A stretch of 8,425 nucleotides of DNA from Clostridia bacterium (lineage in GTDB: Bacteria > Bacillota > Clostridia > Oscillospirales > Acutalibacteraceae), in contig CAAGHB010000081.1 in the NCBI GenBank assembly GCA_900769535.1, positions 1 to 8,425 of the forward strand, read 5' to 3'. This document shows positions 1 to 6,131 of the stretch, in pieces (the stretch's first letter is position 1; the number at the start of each line of letters is the position of its first letter). Under the pieces are notes generated by a model. The model ran no database searches, had not been told where the DNA came from, and was given only the letters and a program-made list of their open reading frames with translations. A program made the translations under genes and the position numbers.

Positions 1-681
1 ACCGATTTCAGAAACAAATTCAAGGAGGAAATCGGCTTTTTACTGCCACTTGCGATAGGCGGTATGGCCGGAATAAGCGTTTTTGTGCTGGGGCTGAATT
101 TTTTATTTGACAAGTACGAGTTTTTTATGCGGTTTTTGTTCGCCGGAATTATGCTCGGAACATTTCCGTCGGTATATTCATCGGCCGTAAAAGAGGGATA
201 CAAAAGCTATTACCCGCTGATTTTTATTTTTTCTATGCTCATTTCCCTTTTCGGTTATCAGGCGATACGCGGCAACTTTGAAGGGCAAGTGACCCCCATC
301 GTTTCGGCAATAAGCGGCGGCATTATCGGAATCGGCACTGTTATACCCGGAATCAGCGCATCGGCAGTACTTATGGCTTTGGGACTTTACAAGCCGCTTT
401 TGGCTTCGTTTGCGGAATTTAACATCGCAATAATAATTCCTGCTGCTCTTGGATTTTTAATAACCGTAGCCGCTCTTTTAAAGGCGGTTGAGTGGCTATT
501 CAGCAGATACCACGGTGAAATTTCATTTGTGCTTTTCGGACTTCTGGGAAGCTCGGTTGCCGCCATTGTTCCAAAAATTGATAAAATCAACCTTTCACTG
601 ATTTTATCGTTACTGCTATCCGGAATCTGCGCCTTTATGACCTATGTTTTGGAAAATAGGATTGAATTCAAGAAAGCATAA
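1..681 (+). CDS. DUF368 family membrane protein (PopT-like undecaprenyl-phosphate transporter), 5' truncated by window edge
   Basis: The reading frame is open from base 1, so the ATG at 64 is probably internal and the true start lies upstream. The visible part is a very hydrophobic protein with about six membrane segments. Its key feature is the glycine/proline-rich block at bases 316-390 (GGIIGIGTVIPGISAS followed by a small-residue helix ending LGLY). This matches the second, C-terminal signature of DUF368, where re-entrant helices carry a PGIS motif; the N-terminal copy would lie outside the window. DUF368 proteins (PopT) are established as polyprenyl-phosphate transporters that return the lipid carrier C55-P across the cytoplasmic membrane for reuse in wall and polysaccharide synthesis. 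The consensus PGISGS is PGISAS here. The protein ends in a short basic tail. No terminator is seen after the stop, so some read-through into the next gene is possible. Family assignment is firm; transport activity is inferred from the family. Confidence 0.85.
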   Translation, partial: TDFRNKFKEEIGFLLPLAIGGMAGISVFVLGLNFLFDKYEFFMRFLFAGIMLGTFPSVYSSAVKEGYKSYYPLIFIFSMLISLFGYQAIRGNFEGQVTPIVSAISGGIIGIGTVIPGISASAVLMALGLYKPLLASFAEFNIAIIIPAALGFLITVAALLKAVEWLFSRYHGEISFVLFGLLGSSVAAIVPKIDKINLSLILSLLLSGICAFMTYVLENRIEFKKA

Positions 682-691
682 AATCATGTGA

Positions 692-720
692 TTGACAGAG
701 AAAAGTTGGTGATGTAAAAT
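692..720 (+). promoter_or_regulatory. Sigma-A-type promoter for tcdA
   Basis: A perfect TTGACA box at 692-697 and a TAAAAT box at 715-720 are separated by exactly 17 bases. This is one mismatch from the vegetative consensus at optimal spacing. Transcription would begin around 727-728, giving a very short leader before the downstream gene. Seen directly in sequence; activity is inferred. Confidence 0.7.
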
Positions 721-727
721 ACTGATA

Positions 728-736
728 AAGGCGGTG
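728..736 (+). promoter_or_regulatory. Shine-Dalgarno site that decides the tcdA start
   Basis: AAGGCGGTG matches the anti-SD complement AAGGAGGTG at eight of nine positions. It overlaps the in-frame GTG at 734, which therefore cannot use it. It lies six bases before the in-frame TTG at 743, a good spacing. This favours TTG 743 as the start. Confidence 0.6.
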
Positions 737-742
737 GAAAAT

Positions 743-1453
743 TTGGCTGACGAAAAATTTATAAGAACCGAAATGCTGATTGGAAAAGAAAATTTAGAGC
801 GACTGAAAGAAAGTCACGTTGCCGTTTTCGGCATTGGCGGGGTCGGCTCATACACAACCGAAGCACTCACTCGTGCAGGTATAGGGCAGCTTACCCTTAT
901 CGACGCCGACACGGTAAACGAAAGTAACATAAACCGCCAGCTTATCGCCACCGTAAACACTGTTGGGCTAAATAAGGTCGAGGTGGCAAAAAGCCGTATC
1001 CTCGAAATAAATCCCGACGCAAAGGTTAACGTTTATCCCATATTTTTTGACGATGAAACAGTGGGCGAAATTGATTTTTCGGGTGTTGATTACATCATAG
1101 ATGCCATCGACAGCGTAAAATCAAAGGTCTCGCTTATAGCCCTTGCGAAAGAAAAAGGGATTCCGATTATCAGCTCGATGGGTACGGGAAATAAACTCGA
1201 CCCGACGCGCTTTGAGGTAGCCGATATTTCAAAAACGAGCGTTTGTCCTCTTGCCCGTGTTATGAGAAAGCAACTCGGACTAAGGGGCATAAAGCATCTC
1301 AAAACCGTTTATTCAAAGGAAGATGCTATTACACCAATCTCGCTAATTGAAGGTGAAAATTCTCGACCGATTCCCTCAAGTATTTCATTCGTGCCAAGCG
1401 TTGCGGGGCTGATTATCGCAGGTGAAGTTATCAAGGATATTTGCGGTATTTAA
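743..1453 (+). CDS. tcdA: tRNA threonylcarbamoyladenosine dehydratase (ThiF/E1-like, TcdA/CsdL/YgdL family)
   Basis: This ATP-dependent cytoplasmic enzyme cyclises the t6A base at position 37 of ANN-decoding tRNAs to ct6A. The E1-like Rossmann nucleotide site is clear: GIGGVGS at residues 30-36 (numbered from TTG 743), LIDAD at 52-56 with the adenine/ribose-contacting acidic residues, then the NINRQ motif at 62-66, Lys78 and the DAIDS segment at 120-124. A conserved cysteine follows in SVCPLARVM (Cys168), with the family-typical KTVYSKE and PSVAGLIIAGEVIK elements towards the end. The protein is 236 residues, near the usual 240-270. The start is TTG 743 because the SD overlaps the alternative GTG at 734; the resulting N-terminus (MADEKFIRTEMLIG) resembles Firmicute homologues. 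It has its own promoter and is followed by a strong terminator, so it may be monocistronic. The alternative, a MoeB/ThiF adenylyltransferase, is unlikely given the C-terminal motifs. Confidence 0.92.
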   Translation: MADEKFIRTEMLIGKENLERLKESHVAVFGIGGVGSYTTEALTRAGIGQLTLIDADTVNESNINRQLIATVNTVGLNKVEVAKSRILEINPDAKVNVYPIFFDDETVGEIDFSGVDYIIDAIDSVKSKVSLIALAKEKGIPIISSMGTGNKLDPTRFEVADISKTSVCPLARVMRKQLGLRGIKHLKTVYSKEDAITPISLIEGENSRPIPSSISFVPSVAGLIIAGEVIKDICGI

Positions 1454-1466
1454 TCTATAAAAATTT

Positions 1467-1506
1467 AAAAGAGATGGCGAAAACACGTCATCTCTTTTTT
1501 TATTTT
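1467..1506. terminator. Bidirectional rho-independent terminator between convergent genes
   Basis: A 13-pair stem (5' arm 1467-1479, 3' arm 1486-1498, one G-T wobble) closes a six-base loop, AAAACA. The plus-strand side runs into an uninterrupted T tract to 1501 and further Ts to 1506, so it is a strong terminator for tcdA. On the minus strand the stem begins seven bases after the capG stop and is followed by a weaker interrupted T tract (TTTTAAATTTTT), so it can also end the polysaccharide operon. Confidence 0.9.
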
Positions 1507-2677
1507 ATTTGCGCCAAACCATTTTATCCACAACGCCGGTATATGACTGAATGAGCTTGACTACCTTTGTTGATACGTTTTCGTCAACATAGTCCGGTAC
1601 CGGAATTCCAAAATCACCGTTTTCGTTAGCGGTGACAGCGGTATCAACCGCCTGTAAAAGCGACTTTTCATCGATTCCGGCTAACACAAAGCACGCCTTG
1701 TCCAGTGCTTCGGGACGTTCGGTCGAGGTTCTGATGCAAACGGCTGGGAACGGCTTTCCGATGCTTGTGAAAAATGAGCTTTCCTCGGGAAGCGTGCCGC
1801 TGTCGCTGACAACGGCAAAGGCGTTCATCTGTAAGCAGTTGTAATCGTGGAAGCCGAGGGGCTGATTCTGAATAACGCGTTTATCAAGCTTAAATCCGCT
1901 GGCTTCAAGACGCTTTTTTGAACGCGGATGGCAGGAATAAAGAATCGGCATATCGTACTTTTCCGCCATTTTATTGATAGCAGTGAAAAGGGAAATAAAA
2001 TTCTTTTCGGTGTCGATATTTTCCTCACGATGAGCTGAAAGGAGAATGTATTTCCCCTTTTCAAGTCCGAGGCGCTCGTGAACGTCGGATGCCTCGATTT
2101 CGGCGAGATTATTGTGCAAAACTTCGGCCATAGGTGAGCCGGTTACATATACCCTCTCCTTCGGCAAACCGCATTCGTGCAGATATTTACGAGCGTGTTC
2201 GCTGTATGCCAGATTTACGTCCGAAATAATGTCAACTATGCGACGATTTGTTTCCTCGGGCAGACACTCGTCCTTGCAACGATTACCTGCTTCCATATGG
2301 AAAATGGGTATATGCAATCTCTTTGCGCCAATAACGCTGAGGCAAGAGTTTGTATCACCGAGTACCAAAACAGCGTCCGGCTTTATCTCTGCCATAAGCT
2401 GATATGATTTTGCGATGATGTTACCCATCGTTTCGCCAAGGTCGTTTCCGACAGCATCAAGATAAACGTCGGGCTCGTCAATCTTTAAATCCTTGAAAAA
2501 TATTCCGTTGAGGTTGTAATCGTAATTCTGACCCGTATGAGCAAGAATTGTGTCAAAATAAACCCTCGCCTTATTTATAACTGCGGCAAGACGGATAATT
2601 TCAGGTCGTGTTCCTACGATAATGAGAAGCTTTAATTTTCCGTTATCTTTGAATTTTGCATCAATTTTTGTATTCAT
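1505..2677 (-). CDS. capG: UDP-N-acetylglucosamine 2-epimerase family, CapG/WbjD/FnlC type (UDP-L-FucNAc-forming)
   Basis: Non-hydrolysing C2 epimerase of GT-B fold, 390 residues, full length for the family (WecB-like). Visible motifs in order: GTRPEIIRL (22-30), HTGQNYD (47-53), GDTN with the conserved Asp108 (107-110), HMEAG with Glu129 (127-131), PEETNRR with Glu141 (140-146), SAHREEN with His216 (214-220), CHPRS (249-253), SDSGTLPEE (291-299) and RTSTERPEA (316-324). Generic WecB makes UDP-ManNAc. Here the gene follows capE and capF, so it most likely does the last step of their pathway, C2 epimerisation of UDP-N-acetyl-L-pneumosamine (6-deoxy-L-talosamine) to UDP-L-FucNAc. The last-strand SGTLPEE and RTSTERPEA variants also fit that branch. 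Its ATG overlaps the capF stop by one base (TAATG), and its SD, GAGGTGG at 2685-2691, lies within the capF coding end. It is the last gene of the operon. Family is certain; substrate is inferred from context. Confidence 0.92.
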   Translation of the reverse strand: MNTKIDAKFKDNGKLKLLIIVGTRPEIIRLAAVINKARVYFDTILAHTGQNYDYNLNGIFFKDLKIDEPDVYLDAVGNDLGETMGNIIAKSYQLMAEIKPDAVLVLGDTNSCLSVIGAKRLHIPIFHMEAGNRCKDECLPEETNRRIVDIISDVNLAYSEHARKYLHECGLPKERVYVTGSPMAEVLHNNLAEIEASDVHERLGLEKGKYILLSAHREENIDTEKNFISLFTAINKMAEKYDMPILYSCHPRSKKRLEASGFKLDKRVIQNQPLGFHDYNCLQMNAFAVVSDSGTLPEESSFFTSIGKPFPAVCIRTSTERPEALDKACFVLAGIDEKSLLQAVDTAVTANENGDFGIPVPDYVDENVSTKVVKLIQSYTGVVDKMVWRK

Positions 2678-3876
2678 TATTCAACCACCTCAAAATAAGT
2701 ATCCGGTCTTTTACTGTCAAACTGTTCATTTGCCCACATGACAGTAACAAGGTCGTCGGTATCGGAAAGATTGATTATGTTATGCGTATATCCCGGAAGC
2801 ATGTGAACCGCTTCAATTTTTTCGCCCGAGACCTCAAAATTCAGCACCTCGTCGGTTCCTATTTTTCGCTGCTGAATGAGTCCCTTGCCCGAAACGACGA
2901 TAAAAAACTCCCATTTTGTATTATGCCAATGCTGTCCCTTTGTGATGGACGGCTTTGATATATTAACGCTGATTTGGCCGCAATTAAGCGTTTTTATCAG
3001 CTCGGTAAAGGAGCCGCGTTCGTCAACATTCATTTTAAGCGGAAAGCTTACCTTTTCCTTCGGAAGATATGAAAGATATGTAGAATACAGCTTTTTTTCA
3101 AATGAGCCGTTCGGAATTTCGGGGATAATGAGGGTTGTCGGCTGATTTTTGAACCCGTCGAGAAGGTCAACGATTTGACCAAGCGTGACCTTGTGAGAAA
3201 CGGGAACCATGCAGAATTTGCCCTTTTCGGAGGTTATCGCCTCTACACCATCAAAATCGCAATAATGCTCCTTACCCTCTAAACAATCGAGCATTTCGTA
3301 AACCAAATCGTCGACATAAACGAGTTCGAGGGAAATGTCGCGGTCATTGACCGTTATCGGCAAATCGTTTGCGATATTGTGACAGAAGGTTGCAACGGCG
3401 CTGTTATAATTCGGGCGGCACCACTTTCCGAAAAGGTTCGGGAAGCGGTAAACCAGCACCTTTGCTCCCGTTTGGTCGGCGTAATTGAAAAACAAGTCCT
3501 CCCCTGCCTTTTTGCTTCGTCCGTAGTCGCTGTCGTAACGACCGATGAGGGTTGCCTGTACCGACGACGAGAGCATAATCGGGCATTTATTATCATGCGC
3601 CTTTAATTTATTCAAGAGAGTTTCGGCAAAACCGAAATTTCCTTTCATAAACTCATCATTTGACTTAGGACGATTAACCCCTGCGAGATTAAATACAAAA
3701 TCGGCATTTTGGCAGGCGAAATCAAGCTCGGCATCGGTCGAATCGATATCGTAGCAATAAATTTCGTCAATATTCAAATCAGGTCTTGTCCTATCCTTGC
3801 CGTCCTTTATGCATTTTAGCGCTTCGACCAAATTTCGTCCTACAAAGCCGTTTGCGCCGGTAACTAATATTTTCAT
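2677..3876 (-). CDS. capF: CapF-type bifunctional UDP-sugar 3-epimerase / C4 reductase (SDR plus cupin)
   Basis: Second enzyme of UDP-L-FucNAc synthesis. In characterised CapF/WbjC/FnlB the C-terminal cupin epimerises C3 of the 4-keto intermediate from CapE and the N-terminal SDR reduces C4 with NADPH, giving UDP-N-acetyl-L-pneumosamine. The N-terminus has the nucleotide site TGANGFVG (residues 6-13), then LAGVNRP (64-70), SSS (103-105) and the catalytic pair Tyr118-x3-Lys122. The block around 145-195 (FPNLFGKW, then NYNSAVATFC, then VYVDD) is close to S. aureus CapF as I recall it. The cupin runs from about 280. Putative zinc ligands are His316, His318, Glu323 and His365. At 399 residues it is about 30 longer than S. 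aureus CapF (369), with short insertions such as one before Tyr118 and probably one around 203-222. The ATG lies two bases after the upstream stop, with SD GAGGAG at 3882-3887 inside that gene's end. Confidence 0.95.
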   Translation of the reverse strand: MKILVTGANGFVGRNLVEALKCIKDGKDRTRPDLNIDEIYCYDIDSTDAELDFACQNADFVFNLAGVNRPKSNDEFMKGNFGFAETLLNKLKAHDNKCPIMLSSSVQATLIGRYDSDYGRSKKAGEDLFFNYADQTGAKVLVYRFPNLFGKWCRPNYNSAVATFCHNIANDLPITVNDRDISLELVYVDDLVYEMLDCLEGKEHYCDFDGVEAITSEKGKFCMVPVSHKVTLGQIVDLLDGFKNQPTTLIIPEIPNGSFEKKLYSTYLSYLPKEKVSFPLKMNVDERGSFTELIKTLNCGQISVNISKPSITKGQHWHNTKWEFFIVVSGKGLIQQRKIGTDEVLNFEVSGEKIEAVHMLPGYTHNIINLSDTDDLVTVMWANEQFDSKRPDTYFEVVE

Positions 3877-3878
3877 AA

Positions 3879-5060
3879 TTACTCCTCAAAATTAAAGTCG
3901 AGTCCTACGTAATTTAAACCCTGCTGATAGTTTTCAATCTTATTTACCGATAGTTCGCGGATTTCGTTTGTTCTTTTCTTTATATTCTTTCGTCTGAAAA
4001 GAAGAATTTCAAACCAATTTACAACCCAAAAAATCGGCAATAACACAGGTATCTTTTTAAGCACCGAATATCTTTCGGTCATCGTCTTATAAGGCGGGCA
4101 AACAATTTTTATAACCTTTTTCATTCGTCCTGCCCTTACCGTTTTTCCCTTTGACATTTTTACAGCGTCGGAAAGACGTCCTGCTTCTCTCGTTCCATAA
4201 GCGCCGCTGCTGAAAATGTTGTTGAGGATAAATTCGGCTTTTTCGGTGAGTTCTCCGCCTTCAAAGCAATACATCAACGCGTCTCGAATGTTTAAATAGA
4301 AATCATAAAGACATAATTTCTCAAGCTCCGACTTCATATAATCATAGTCGATATTCGTCTTGTTATTCAAGTAAACCCACAGGTCGCATAAATGACGGAA
4401 ACCAATTCCTGCATCGCGATAATGCTTTGCAAAATGGGTGAAAATAAAGATAAATTCGTCCTCGGAGCTATATGTATAAGCAAAATTGCCCACGTCGCTC
4501 TTTTTTGCGTTTTTCCAGCCGTCACCGAAATAGCCGTAATAATCCTTGTTGTACGACGGAATAGTACGCTTATGAAGCTCTACAAACAAATCCTTGTGCC
4601 TATAAATCAGCTCGTGGTCACTTTCGGGCCCCTTTTCGAAGCCGAGCTCCGCCATTACCCTGTCACACTCGTCAATCTGGTCGAGTCGAATGAGTATATC
4701 CGCGTCGCCCATCAGTCGCATATGCGACTCGGGATACATTGATTTAAGCACGATTCCTTTAAGAGCAAGGTGGTCGATACCGTTTTTTTCAAAAGCGGAC
4801 ATTATTCTGTTCGCTTGACGAAGCTGACCGTCGCTAATCATAATAGATTTGCAAACCTTGCCGAAAAGCTCCTTCATCTGCGGCGCCTTTTTATCAGCGC
4901 CGAGATTTACGGCACCTGTATAGAGCATACTATACATTTGATGCTCCCTTGCCGTGCTCAGTATATAATCATAGTCAAAATTGCCGTCAAATCTATATCT
5001 TTCGCCCTTTAAAGCGCTTCGAACAAGAGCAATTACTAAATCAATTTTTGAATCAAGCAC
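3879..5060 (-). CDS. Uncharacterised nucleotidyltransferase family protein (NTP_transf_5-like)
   Basis: 393-residue protein resembling the NTP_transf_5 (Pfam PF14907) group of polymerase-beta-fold nucleotidyltransferases. The signature region runs LALKGIVLKSMYP (98-110), then RLMGDADILIR (115-125), with Asp119 and Asp121 as the likely metal-binding pair. VELHKR (160-165), carrying the probable third acidic residue Glu161, and a His-rich stretch follow: HFAKHY at 209-214 and GFRHLCDLWVYL at 220-231. The C-terminal part has the clan-typical PPY segment (322-324), a hydrophobic amphipathic stretch at 337-355 and a basic tail (RRKNIKKR). This suggests attachment to the membrane surface rather than a signal peptide. 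The start is GTG, adjacent to the capE stop, with SD AAGGAAGG at 5071-5078. Members recur in polysaccharide and peptide-modification loci, but no reaction is established. Placement between capE and capF suggests a role in making or modifying the FucNAc glycan; substrate unknown. Family call is good, function open. Confidence 0.82.
   Translation of the reverse strand: MLDSKIDLVIALVRSALKGERYRFDGNFDYDYILSTAREHQMYSMLYTGAVNLGADKKAPQMKELFGKVCKSIMISDGQLRQANRIMSAFEKNGIDHLALKGIVLKSMYPESHMRLMGDADILIRLDQIDECDRVMAELGFEKGPESDHELIYRHKDLFVELHKRTIPSYNKDYYGYFGDGWKNAKKSDVGNFAYTYSSEDEFIFIFTHFAKHYRDAGIGFRHLCDLWVYLNNKTNIDYDYMKSELEKLCLYDFYLNIRDALMYCFEGGELTEKAEFILNNIFSSGAYGTREAGRLSDAVKMSKGKTVRAGRMKKVIKIVCPPYKTMTERYSVLKKIPVLLPIFWVVNWFEILLFRRKNIKKRTNEIRELSVNKIENYQQGLNYVGLDFNFEE
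3882..3887 (-). promoter_or_regulatory. capF ribosome binding site nested in the end of the upstream gene
   Basis: GAGGAG on the minus strand forms the last two Glu codons of the nucleotidyltransferase-like gene, directly before its TAA. Five bases separate it from the capF ATG at 3876. The layout implies translational coupling of the two genes. Confidence 0.75.
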
Positions 5061-6104
5061 TTAATTATTGCCTTCCTTTTTAGCTAATTCATCACGGATA
5101 TAATCGATGTTTAGGAGCTTCTCCTTAACCTGCTCAACAGTCAAAAGCTCGGTATTATTTGAGTCGAATTCCGAAAGAGAATTTCTTTCGATATTTCCGT
5201 CGTTGAAGTATTTATCATAGTTAAGGTCACGCTTGTCGCAAGGTACGCGGTAAAAATCGCCCATATCAACGGCGTTTATGCATTCCTCGTTTGTAAGCAG
5301 GGTTTCGTACATTTTTTCACCGTGACGCATTCCGATAATGCGAACCTCATTCTTGCTATCGAAAAGCTCCTTAACCGCCTCGGCCAAAACGCCGATTGTG
5401 CAGGCAGGCGCCTTTTGAACAAGGATATCACCCGAAACACCGTGCTCAAACGCGAACAGTACAAGGTCAACTGCCTCGTCAAGCGACATAATAAACCTTG
5501 TCATTGAGGGCTCGGTAATTGTAATCGGATTGCCCTGCTTAATCTGGTCAATCCAGAGAGGAATTACCGAACCGCGGCTGCACATAACGTTACCGTAACG
5601 GGTACAGCAAATCTTTGTTTTTTCGGTGGTTCTCGACTTTGCTACCGAAACGCGTTCCTCGAGCGCCTTTGAAATGCCCATAGCGTTTACGGGATAAGCC
5701 GCCTTATCGGTAGAAAGGCAAATAACCGATTTTACACCCTCGTCGATTGCGGCTGTAAGAACGTTGTCGGTGCCGATTACGTTTGTGCGAACGGCTTCCA
5801 TCGGGAAAAATTCGCAAGACGGAACCTGCTTTAATGCAGCGGCATGAAAAATATAATCAACGCCGTGAATGGCATTCTTTACGCTCGAAATATCGCGCAC
5901 GTCGCCGATAAAGAACTTGATTTTATCCGAAACTTCGGGATACTTCGCCTGAAATTCGTGGCGCATATCATCCTGCTTCTTTTCGTCGCGTGAAAAAATG
6001 CGGATTTCGCCGATGTCGGTCTTTAAAAAGCGGTTAAGTACAGCGTTTCCGAACGAACCTGTACCACCTGTAATCATAAGTGTTTTATTTGTAAAAAGTC
6101 CCAT
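5061..6104 (-). CDS. capE: CapE-type UDP-GlcNAc 4,6-dehydratase / 5-epimerase (inverting SDR)
   Basis: First enzyme of UDP-L-FucNAc synthesis. It removes water from C4/C6 of UDP-D-GlcNAc and inverts C5 (and C3 in some homologues) to give a 4-keto-6-deoxy-L-hexosamine nucleotide. Extended SDR of the polysaccharide-synthesis (FlaA1/CapD-like) family, 347 residues against about 342 in S. aureus CapE. The NAD(P) site GGTGSFG is at residues 13-19, with FSRDE (37-41), GDVRD (67-71), HAAALKQVP (87-95), STDKA (131-135) and the segment MGISK (142-146). The usual YxxxK tyrosine is Met142, paired with Lys146. This substitution is characteristic of CapE, where the STDK lysine is thought to do the chemistry. 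It distinguishes the protein from PseB/FlaA1, which keep tyrosine. The ATG has SD AAGGAG at 6115-6120, in a 27-base gap after the glycosyltransferase. The protein carries a polar C-terminal tail. WbjB and FnlA are the same enzyme elsewhere. Confidence 0.95.
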   Translation of the reverse strand: MGLFTNKTLMITGGTGSFGNAVLNRFLKTDIGEIRIFSRDEKKQDDMRHEFQAKYPEVSDKIKFFIGDVRDISSVKNAIHGVDYIFHAAALKQVPSCEFFPMEAVRTNVIGTDNVLTAAIDEGVKSVICLSTDKAAYPVNAMGISKALEERVSVAKSRTTEKTKICCTRYGNVMCSRGSVIPLWIDQIKQGNPITITEPSMTRFIMSLDEAVDLVLFAFEHGVSGDILVQKAPACTIGVLAEAVKELFDSKNEVRIIGMRHGEKMYETLLTNEECINAVDMGDFYRVPCDKRDLNYDKYFNDGNIERNSLSEFDSNNTELLTVEQVKEKLLNIDYIRDELAKKEGNN

Positions 6105-6131
6105 TTTTTATCTTCTCCTTACGGTTATTTA

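Noticed and set aside
682..693. Dyad AATCA-TG-TGATT touching the -35 box of the tcdA promoter
   Set aside because: Could be an operator by position, but five-base arms are too short to support a regulator site without a second instance, and there is no terminator-like T tract.
1505..2677. Possibility that the epimerase makes UDP-ManNAc as a WecB housekeeping enzyme
   Set aside because: The overlap with capF and the complete capE-capF-capG order make the UDP-L-FucNAc-forming role more likely; not excluded biochemically.
2656..2958. Plus-strand 100-codon frame across the capF-capG junction
   Set aside because: Antisense to two strongly supported genes, with no promoter or SD; no evidence of coding.
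4392..4742. Plus-strand open frame of 116 codons
   Set aside because: It lies wholly inside the antisense of the nucleotidyltransferase-like gene, has no SD and shows no recognisable domain; it is a by-product of the opposite coding frame.
4923..4946. Inverted repeat GAGCAT/ATGCTC with a 12-base loop
   Set aside because: Short stem inside a coding region, no T tract, no second copy seen; expected by chance.
5061..6104. Possibility that this gene is PseB (pseudaminic acid pathway)
   Set aside because: The catalytic tyrosine is replaced by Met as in CapE, and capF and capG follow; no other pseudaminic acid gene is present in the window.
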